A DNA stretch of 58,408 nucleotides from contig NZ_BAFQ01000291.1 of assembly GCF_000308375.1 (NCBI RefSeq), positions 1 through 58,408 on the forward strand, given 5' to 3'. Position 1 is the stretch's first letter; every line of letters begins with the position of its first letter. The DNA comes from Nocardia aobensis NBRC 100429. Lineage in GTDB: Bacteria; Actinomycetota; Actinomycetes; Mycobacteriales; Mycobacteriaceae. The position numbers and the translations under genes are program-made. A model generated the notes under the pieces. The model worked only from the letters and a program-made list of their open reading frames with translations. It was not told the origin of the DNA and searched no databases. Of this stretch, positions 51,630 to 58,408 are shown piece after piece.

Positions 51630-53783
51630 ATGAGCAAGCTCGGACAGCAAGCCATCGTCTGCGGTGCGAGTATGAGCGGGCTGCTGGCCGCCCGGGTGCT
51701 GTCGGACTTTTACGAGCAGGTCACACTCGTAGAGCGGGACCCGCTGCCCGACGGTCCCGAGCAGCGTCGCGGTGTGCCCCAGGCGCGGCATTTTCACGCT
51801 CTCCTGAGTACGGGATCGAATGTCCTGGGCCAGCTGTTTCCCGGCCTGCTCGATGAACTCGTCAGCGCAGGCGCGAATGTTCTGGCCAACGAGCCGTCGC
51901 GTGTCTATGTCCGGTTGGGCCGGCACGAGCTCGGCGGTTCGGACAAGTATGCCGACCCGGCATCGCTGGTCGTCTATCAACCCAGCCGGCCATTTCTGGA
52001 CTCCCATGTCAGGCGGCGGGTCCGCGCCATCGAGAACGTGAGAATCCTGGACAGCCATGGTGTCGTCGAGCCGATGACCGACCGGGCGCGCCGGGTCACG
52101 GGCGCGCGGGTGGTCAACCGCTACACGGGTGAGGAAACCGGGCTGAATGCCGAACTGGTGGTCGATGCGATGGGTCGCTCCGCGCACACCCCGGCGTTTC
52201 TCGACAACCTCGGCTGCGAGCGACCGACCGAGCAGCGCTACCCGGTGCATCTGAGCTACGCCAGCCAATTCCTGCGGGTTCCCGCTGACATCGTCGGCGA
52301 CAAATTGGGCTTCTCGGTGAGCCCGCTGCCCGAACGACCGGTCGGGGTGGTGGCCGTGGCCTACGAGCACGACACCTGGATCCTGACCCTGTTCGGCGTG
52401 GACGGGCACAAACTTCCCCACGACCTGTCCGGCGTCATCGAATGCGCCGCGCAATTCGCGCCGCCGTCCCTGATCGCCGCGCTGCGGTCTGCCGAGCCAC
52501 TCGGCGCGATGTCGGCCCAGCATTACCCGGCCAGCACATGGAGACGCTACGACAAGATGCGTCGATTCCCACCGGGTCTGCTGGTGATGGGCGATGCGAT
52601 CTGCAGCTTCAACCCGGTCTATATGCAGGGCATGACCATGGCCGCGCTGCAGGCGGTCGCGCTGCACAACTGTCTGACCGATCGCGACGGAGACTTGAGC
52701 CGGCGATTCTTCAAGGCGACTGCCAAGCAGATCGGCCCGGTGTGGCGGGGGAATCGGTTCACCGATTTCACCGTGTCCCAGGGAGATGGTTGGCGCCGGG
52801 CGCCGCGACGCGTGGTGAACTGGCCCATAGACAAGGCACAGGAAGCCGCCGCGAACGATCCGGCGGTCGCCGAAGCCGTCCTTCGGGTGATGCATTTCGT
52901 CGACCCACCTGCCCGCCTCGCGCGGCCCTCGTTCCTGATGCGGCTGGTCACGGCCAACCGCCGAGCCGCAGCGGCGTCGAAACGGCAGAAAGGTGGCGGC
53001 GCGGAGAGCAGGGTGAACGATATAGCCACCGAAATCTTCGACATCGACCGCATGCCGCGCGGTGGACCGGATGCGTCGTGGCTGGACCGGCGGTTGCAGA
53101 CCGATCGTCTGGAGTACCTCGACCGCGACGACGTCGATGCTCGCAAGCGCAGCATCATGCGTTCTCTGGACCGCGGCGAAAGGGTTTTCGGGATTCACCG
53201 GAGGCTCGCGCGCATCGTGCTCGACGAGGTCACCGGCGTGCGCGATCCCAAAATCCTCGAACTCGGCGCCGGCCACGGTGGGCTGTCGCGGGCGCTGCTG
53301 TCGATGCATCCCACCGCCCAGGTCACGGTCACCGACATCGAGCCCGCGGCCGTAGCCGCCATCGCCGCCGGTGACCTGGGCAGCCATCCGCGGGCCACCG
53401 TGCGCGAGATGGATGCCACCGCCATCGACGCGCCCGACGGGTACTACGACCTCGCCGTGTTCGCGCTGTCCCTGCACCATCTGCCACCACCGTCGGCCGC
53501 CCGGGTGTTCGCGGAAGGCACCCGCGCCGCCGATGAACTGCTGATCATCGACTTGTCGCGGATGCCTTCGTTGCTGCACCTCGTCACGGTGGCGTTGGCA
53601 CTGCCGTTGACGATCGTTCCGTACTGGCACGACGCGTTGATCAGCTCGTTGCGCGCCTACAGCCCCTCGGCGCTGCGTGCGTTGGCCGGCTACGCCGACC
53701 CGGCGATCACCGTCGAGCTGCGCAGGCAGCCGCCCGTTCTCCCCGGCAGCCCGCAGATCGCGGTGGCCAGTTCTGCCCGGTAG
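51630..53783 (+). CDS. Fusion of FAD-dependent monooxygenase and SAM-dependent methyltransferase
   Basis: 717 aa. Residues 1-455 are a flavin monooxygenase/halogenase-like domain: IVCGASMSGLLAARVL, RRGVPQARHFHALLSTG, VVDAMGRSAHTP and LVMGDAICSFNPVYMQGMTMAAL at about 315-340. After a basic linker, residues 462-717 are a class I methyltransferase beginning NDIATEIFDIDRMPRGGPDASWLDRR, with SAM motif ILELGAGHGGLSRALL at about 541, VTDIEPAAVAAIA, and FALSLHHLPPPSAARVF. Both parts resemble complete proteins that usually stand alone. Start ATG 51630 follows AGGGAG. It lies 288 bp before the NRPS on the same strand, suggesting a tailoring enzyme that oxidises and methylates the product. Confidence 0.85.
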   Translation: MSKLGQQAIVCGASMSGLLAARVLSDFYEQVTLVERDPLPDGPEQRRGVPQARHFHALLSTGSNVLGQLFPGLLDELVSAGANVLANEPSRVYVRLGRHELGGSDKYADPASLVVYQPSRPFLDSHVRRRVRAIENVRILDSHGVVEPMTDRARRVTGARVVNRYTGEETGLNAELVVDAMGRSAHTPAFLDNLGCERPTEQRYPVHLSYASQFLRVPADIVGDKLGFSVSPLPERPVGVVAVAYEHDTWILTLFGVDGHKLPHDLSGVIECAAQFAPPSLIAALRSAEPLGAMSAQHYPASTWRRYDKMRRFPPGLLVMGDAICSFNPVYMQGMTMAALQAVALHNCLTDRDGDLSRRFFKATAKQIGPVWRGNRFTDFTVSQGDGWRRAPRRVVNWPIDKAQEAAANDPAVAEAVLRVMHFVDPPARLARPSFLMRLVTANRRAAAASKRQKGGGAESRVNDIATEIFDIDRMPRGGPDASWLDRRLQTDRLEYLDRDDVDARKRSIMRSLDRGERVFGIHRRLARIVLDEVTGVRDPKILELGAGHGGLSRALLSMHPTAQVTVTDIEPAAVAAIAAGDLGSHPRATVREMDATAIDAPDGYYDLAVFALSLHHLPPPSAARVFAEGTRAADELLIIDLSRMPSLLHLVTVALALPLTIVPYWHDALISSLRAYSPSALRALAGYADPAITVELRRQPPVLPGSPQIAVASSAR

Positions 53784-54071
53784 CCCAGATCCTCTCCTGA
53801 CTCCTGATGTCTTCCAATCCCGTTCGGCGTAGGGTGCTCGTGAGGCCACATCGTCAGTGGCTCCCCGCGAGCGTCCACGGTAGCTCCCTCAGACGATAGG
53901 GGCCGGACGCGTGGACATTCGATTGAACCGATCGGCATCGAGGCCCGTGTCCACGAACATGGGTGCAGTGTGCGCTATCGCCATCACCGCTACAGCCGGC
54001 CCGAGATCACATGATCGGTCGTCGGGTTGCCGGGATTTGAAGCCTCGAGGACATACGAGGAATTCGTCATC

Positions 54072-57000
54072 ATGCTCAACTACGGTGCTCAACTGGAGGT
54101 TCTGGGGTCGTTAACCGCCGCTCAAAGGTCGATTTGGGCTGCCCAACAACTCCGGCCCGAAGTCCCTTACAACGTGGCCGTTTTCCTGACGATCGATCAC
54201 GATGTCGACGCCGAAAGGCTCATGGTCGCGTGCGAATCGGCGGCAACGCGGTTCGGCACACCCTGCGCGCGGCTGTCCCTCGACGACGGCGAACCGGTTT
54301 TCCTAGTAGACCGCTCGTTTCCGCACACCCTGCGTTGTATCGATCTGCGCGCCGAGCACGACCCGGAATCGGCTGCTCGCGACTGGATGGACAACGACTA
54401 CCGCCGGCCGATCGATGTGGCCCGTGACCGGCTCACCGACTTCGCACTGCTGCGGATCGCCGACGAACTGTCGTACTTCTACCTGCGTACACACCACCTT
54501 CTCTTGGACGGGTACGGCGCCGATAATCTGATGCGGCACATCGCGGCCGTCTACTCGGGCGCGGCGCCCGATACGGGCGAAATCGACTTCTCCGAGTTCG
54601 ACCTGATCCGCGGCGCGGATCAGAAGTATCAGCAGTCCTCGCGCAGCCGGGCCGATGCCGAGTACTGGAAAGCCGTTGTGCGTGAACCTCTCGACATCAC
54701 CGACCTGGGCGGGACGCGGAGGCCGGTGGCACCACGCCACCCGCTGATCCGGGAACTGAAGTGCCCGCCTCGGCTCGCGGACAACCGGCATGTCCGCTTC
54801 GATGTCGCAAGGATTGTCGCGACCGTAGCGGTGTTCATCGCGAAAACCACAGGACAGCAACATGTCTCGTTGTCGCTGCCGGTTTCGGCACGGACGACCG
54901 CGGCACTGAAACGGTGTACGGGCATGGTGTCGAACATGGTGCCGCTGCTCGTCGACGTCCATGACGACGACACCATCGGTGCACTGAGCGATCGGGTAGC
55001 CGAGGCCATGATCGGTGCGTTGCGGCATCAACAGTTCCGGCGCTGGCCGGACCTGATCGCCCAGGCGACCCGACCCGATATGAACATCGAATTCGGCCCG
55101 GCGATCAACATCATCGACTTCGCCGCCCCGCTTCGTTTCGGGCCTTCCGAAGTGACGTACAACGTATTGACCACCTATCCCATCCAGGACTGCGCAATCA
55201 ACATCTATCCGCAACTGGGTGACGGCGCGCCGCGAATTCAGTTCATGTGGAATCCGGACCGGTACGCCGACGACGACATCGCCAGGCACATAACCCGACT
55301 GGAAATGCTTGTCGACCGCCTTCTGGTGGCGGATGCGTCGGTGACGGTGGGAGAGGTGTCGCTGCTGGCTACCGGTGAACGCGATCTGGTGTTGTCGAAG
55401 TGGTCCGGTGCGCGAGTGGCGGCGCCGGTCGGGTTGGCGCCGCAGTTGCTGGCTGCGGCGGTGGCGGCCTGCCCGGCCGCGCCGGCGGTTGTCGACGCTG
55501 CCCGGGAAGTGTCGTATCGCGAGCTCGACCAGTGGTCGACGAGGTTGGCGCGGGTGCTGATCGAAGCGGGCGTGGGTCCGGAGCGCGCGGTGGGTGTGGC
55601 GATGGATCGCTGCGTGGAGTTGGTCGTGACATGGTGGGCGGTGGCCAAGGCCGGCGGGGTGTATGTGCCACTGGACCAGGCCCATCCGGTCGAGCGGATC
55701 ACCGCGGTGCTGGACGCAGTGGGGGCGGTATGCGTAGTGGCTCGCGGGTCCGGCACGGTAGCCGGGGCCGCGAGGCGTCCGGTCGTGCGCGTCGACGCTC
55801 CGGATGTGCCCGAGCGGTCCGCGGCGGCGATCACCGACGCTGATCGGCAGGCCGAGTTGCGGGTGGACAACACCGCGTATGTGATGTTCACTTCGGGATC
55901 CACCGGTGCCCCCAAGGGGGTGGCGGTCAGCCACGCCGGCCTGTCGGGATTGGCCGCGGCGCAGCGAGCGGTGTTCGGGTTGGGCACGGATGCGCGGGTT
56001 TCGATGGTGGCCGCGCCGACCTTCGATGCGTCGATCTTCGACATGCTGTGGGCGGTCGGATCGGCCGCGGCGTTGGTGGTGGCGCCGCCGCGGGTGTATG
56101 CCGGGGAGGCGTTGACCGCGTTCCTGGAGGACCAGCGGGTCAGCGCGGCGGTGTTGACCCCCACCGTGCTGTCGTCGCTGGATCGGACCCGGCTCGACCG
56201 GGTAGGCACGGTGATCACCACCGGTGAGGCCTGTCCGCAGGAGTTGGTGGCCGTCTGGGCGCCGGGACGGCGGATGTTCAACGGCTACGGGCCCAGCGAG
56301 ACCACCATCGGCGCCACCCTTGCGCCAGTGTCGGCGGGGCAGCCGGTCAGCATCGGCACCCCGATCCCGGGGATATGCGCACTGGTGCTCGACGCGCGGC
56401 TGAACCCGGCCCCGGTCGGGGTGGTGGGCGAGCTGTATCTGGGCGGGCCTGCGCTGGCGCGCGGCTATGTGGGCCGGATGGAGTTGACCGCGGAACGGTT
56501 CGTGGCCAACCCCTATGGGGAGGCCGGGGCGCGGGTGTATCGCACCGGTGACCTGGTGCGCTGGACCTCCACCGGCACCCTGGATTACGTGGGCCGCGCC
56601 GACACCCAGATCAAGTTGCGCGGGCAGCGCATCGAACTCGGTGAAATCGAAAACACGCTGCTGGCCTGCCCACAGGTCACCAGGGCCGCCGCCGCCATGC
56701 ACCGGAGCACCACCGGCGCCCACCTCATCGCCTACGTCGTCCTCGACCACACCGCCACCACCGATCACGACGCCGATATCGTCGAACAGTGGCGACACAT
56801 GAACGACGAGCTGTACGACGCCGAGGTGGCGGCGCCGGGGTTCGGCATGGATTTCCGGGGCTGGAACAGCAGCTACACCGATGATCCGATTCCGCTCGAG
56901 GAGATGATGGAGTGGCGTTCGGCCACCGTGGATCGGATCCTCACCCTGCAGCCGCGGCGAGTGTTGGAGATCGGTGTCGGCTCCGGGCTGGTGCTGTCAC

Positions 57001-58408
57001 AGATCGCGCCGCAGTGTGAGAACTATGTTGCCACCGACGTGTCGGCGGTGGCGATCGACAATATCGCGCACTGGCTCGAGCAGATGCAGATCCCGTGGCG
57101 TGACCGAGTCCAGTTGCTGACCCAGCCGGCTCATGTCACCGAGGCACTGCCGCGGGGCTCCTTCGACACGATCATTCTCAACTCCGTCATCCAGTACTTC
57201 CCCAACAGCGATTACCTGACCGAGGTAACCGACGCCGCCCTGGATCTGCTGGCCCCCGGTGGGGCGATGTTCATCGGAGACGTCCGTAACCACACCCTGC
57301 AGGGCGCGTTCCACACCGCGGTCACGCTGGCCCGCACCGCCACCACCGACGCCGCCGAGATCCGCAGGCGAGTCCAACTCGCCGTGCTCGCCGAACCCGA
57401 ATTGCTGCTGGCCCCAGAGTTCTTCACCAGGTGGGCCGCCGGCCATCCGGCGGTGGCCGGACTCGACATCCAGGTCAAACGCGGATCAGCCGACAACGAA
57501 CTCAACCGGTACCGGTACGACGTCATCGTCCACACGACGCCGACGCCGGTCCGCTCATTGGCCACGGCACCCACTCGGGCGTGGACCCGAGTCGCGGGGC
57601 TGCGCGGGCTGCGCACGCAGCTGATCTCCGAACATCCTGCCACCCTGCGCATTACCGACATCCCCCGTACGGGACTGATCACCGATGTCCGCATCGAACG
57701 CGCCCTCGCCGACGGACTATCGCTAGCCGACGCACTCGCCCGAGCCGACGCTACCTCGGACGCCGTGACCCCCGAACAACTGCACCGCGTAGGCGAAACC
57801 ACCGGATATCAGGTCGCCGTCACGTTGGGCGCCCACCCCGGCACTCTCGATGCCGTTTTCCTCACCCCCACCGACCCTCACCGCCGGCACGCTCCACCGC
57901 TGACCGACCTCTACCTGCCTGCCACCGCAGACCATCGAATCACCGCCCACGCCAACGACCCCCACACCGACACCGAAATCGCCGCCATCCGTCAGCGGTT
58001 GAGCTCGTGGTTGCCCGATTACATGGTGCCGGCGCAGATTGTGGTGCTCGACGAGTTCCCGCTGACCTCCTCGGGGAAAATCGACCGTCAGGCTTTGCCG
58101 GCACCGACGTTTGCCGCCGCGCCCTTCCGGGAGCCACAGACTCGGGCCGAAAAGATCATCGCCGAGGCGTTCGCGGAGGTACTGGGCCGAGACCGGGCGG
58201 GGCTCGATGACGATTTCTTCGCCCTCGGTGGAAACTCGTTGACTGCTACCCGGGTGAGCGCGCGGCTGCAGCTCGCGCTGGGCAGGGAAGTGCCGGTGCG
58301 GCATCTGTTCGACGCGTCCACGGTCGAGGGTCTCGCCGACTACCTGAACCGGCATCGTGGCGGCCCCGCTCAGTCGACACTGCGGGTTATGCCGCGCCCG
58401 GAGCGAGT
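54072..58408 (+). CDS. Non-ribosomal peptide synthetase, C-A-MT-PCP module, continues past the edge
   Basis: 1445 codons in the window, no stop. Condensation domain 1-430 has LTAAQRSIWAAQQLRPEVPY and the catalytic HHLLLDG near 141. The adenylation domain (about 450-890) shows A3 YVMFTSGSTGAPKG (603), A5 NGYGPSETT (736), A7 YRTGDLVRW and A8 GRADTQIKLRGQRIELGE. A methyltransferase is inserted after A8 (about 910-1230; SAM motif VLEIGVGSGLVL at 965), the usual place for N-methylation. A10 SSGKIDRQALPAP (1335) and a carrier protein with LGGNSLTATR (phosphopantetheine Ser near 1388) follow. The pocket residues I read (D, A, F, V, I, T, G, I, G) match no code I know. Start ATG 54072 has GAGGA at about 10 bases. 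Confidence 0.92.
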   Translation, partial: MLNYGAQLEVLGSLTAAQRSIWAAQQLRPEVPYNVAVFLTIDHDVDAERLMVACESAATRFGTPCARLSLDDGEPVFLVDRSFPHTLRCIDLRAEHDPESAARDWMDNDYRRPIDVARDRLTDFALLRIADELSYFYLRTHHLLLDGYGADNLMRHIAAVYSGAAPDTGEIDFSEFDLIRGADQKYQQSSRSRADAEYWKAVVREPLDITDLGGTRRPVAPRHPLIRELKCPPRLADNRHVRFDVARIVATVAVFIAKTTGQQHVSLSLPVSARTTAALKRCTGMVSNMVPLLVDVHDDDTIGALSDRVAEAMIGALRHQQFRRWPDLIAQATRPDMNIEFGPAINIIDFAAPLRFGPSEVTYNVLTTYPIQDCAINIYPQLGDGAPRIQFMWNPDRYADDDIARHITRLEMLVDRLLVADASVTVGEVSLLATGERDLVLSKWSGARVAAPVGLAPQLLAAAVAACPAAPAVVDAAREVSYRELDQWSTRLARVLIEAGVGPERAVGVAMDRCVELVVTWWAVAKAGGVYVPLDQAHPVERITAVLDAVGAVCVVARGSGTVAGAARRPVVRVDAPDVPERSAAAITDADRQAELRVDNTAYVMFTSGSTGAPKGVAVSHAGLSGLAAAQRAVFGLGTDARVSMVAAPTFDASIFDMLWAVGSAAALVVAPPRVYAGEALTAFLEDQRVSAAVLTPTVLSSLDRTRLDRVGTVITTGEACPQELVAVWAPGRRMFNGYGPSETTIGATLAPVSAGQPVSIGTPIPGICALVLDARLNPAPVGVVGELYLGGPALARGYVGRMELTAERFVANPYGEAGARVYRTGDLVRWTSTGTLDYVGRADTQIKLRGQRIELGEIENTLLACPQVTRAAAAMHRSTTGAHLIAYVVLDHTATTDHDADIVEQWRHMNDELYDAEVAAPGFGMDFRGWNSSYTDDPIPLEEMMEWRSATVDRILTLQPRRVLEIGVGSGLVLSQIAPQCENYVATDVSAVAIDNIAHWLEQMQIPWRDRVQLLTQPAHVTEALPRGSFDTIILNSVIQYFPNSDYLTEVTDAALDLLAPGGAMFIGDVRNHTLQGAFHTAVTLARTATTDAAEIRRRVQLAVLAEPELLLAPEFFTRWAAGHPAVAGLDIQVKRGSADNELNRYRYDVIVHTTPTPVRSLATAPTRAWTRVAGLRGLRTQLISEHPATLRITDIPRTGLITDVRIERALADGLSLADALARADATSDAVTPEQLHRVGETTGYQVAVTLGAHPGTLDAVFLTPTDPHRRHAPPLTDLYLPATADHRITAHANDPHTDTEIAAIRQRLSSWLPDYMVPAQIVVLDEFPLTSSGKIDRQALPAPTFAAAPFREPQTRAEKIIAEAFAEVLGRDRAGLDDDFFALGGNSLTATRVSARLQLALGREVPVRHLFDASTVEGLADYLNRHRGGPAQSTLRVMPRPER

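Noticed and set aside
51099..53849. Very long minus-strand reading frame across the monooxygenase-methyltransferase gene
   Set aside because: Only the antisense of a well-supported two-domain protein; no recognisable family.
54303..56798. Long minus-strand reading frame opposite the NRPS
   Set aside because: Its translation is low-complexity Arg/Gly/His/Ala text with no domain, while the plus strand gives ordered C, A and MT motifs through the same DNA.
1..58408. CRISPR arrays, tRNA or rRNA genes
   Set aside because: No regularly spaced repeats, cloverleaf-like segments with CCA ends or conserved rRNA stretches were noticed.

Overview
The window is high-GC actinobacterial chromosome, most likely from Nocardia or a close relative in the Mycobacteriales. 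That placement is inferred from gene content: an aromatic-carotenoid operon with split lycopene cyclase, mycolata-style catabolic genes, many TetR regulators and an NRPS. No rRNA or tRNA gene was seen.

Layout. (1) 1-3770: a decayed IS5-type element, a TetR/DHA2 efflux pair lying between two copies of an IS-end-like sequence, and an empty scarred stretch. (2) 3740-14975: an island for aromatic meta-cleavage. A TetR gene and an SDR lie on the left. A tightly overlapping minus-strand operon encodes C-C hydrolase, extradiol dioxygenase, flavin hydroxylase, dienoate hydratase and acylating acetaldehyde dehydrogenase. Three ACMSD-like amidohydrolases flank it (one frameshifted, one truncated, one apparently secreted). 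Related dyads (TGATGA..TCATCA and TAACTGA..TCAGTTA types) recur in front of these units. The aldolase expected between hydratase and dehydrogenase is absent. (3) 14985-17850: two MEDS-domain signalling proteins (HATPase and STAS), then a MerR-type regulator behind a GC-rich hairpin. (4) 17851-18966: a CqsA-like alpha-aminoketone synthase, the family that makes CAI-1/LAI-1 quorum-sensing signals and very unexpected in an actinomycete. (5) 18986-26192: membrane protein, molybdopterin oxidoreductase fused to a cytochrome-b-like membrane part, two glycosyltransferases, a polytopic membrane protein, a two-component system and a sugar epimerase. (6) 26313-31506: formate dehydrogenase operon (catalytic subunit, four-cluster ferredoxin subunit, NrfD-type membrane subunit). 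(7) 31871-37470: carotenoid operon with a GT1 glycosyltransferase, phytoene synthase, two-piece lycopene cyclase, CrtU-type desaturase/methylase and a Rieske protein. (8) 37593-51066: scattered accessory genes: cupin, hydrolases, GNAT, a non-canonical SDR, an ECF sigma factor followed by a sigma-like fragment, lipase/esterases, a truncated XRE regulator abutting an SMP-30 remnant, a frameshifted acyltransferase, a secreted PHB-depolymerase-like esterase and a GlsB-type membrane protein. (9) 51630-58408: the start of a biosynthetic cluster: an FAD monooxygenase fused to a methyltransferase, then an NRPS (C-A with embedded methyltransferase-PCP) that runs off the right edge.

The observations most worth following are the CqsA-like synthase, the monooxygenase-methyltransferase fusion beside an N-methylating NRPS, the shared operator set of the catabolic island, and the glycosyltransferase inside the carotenoid operon.
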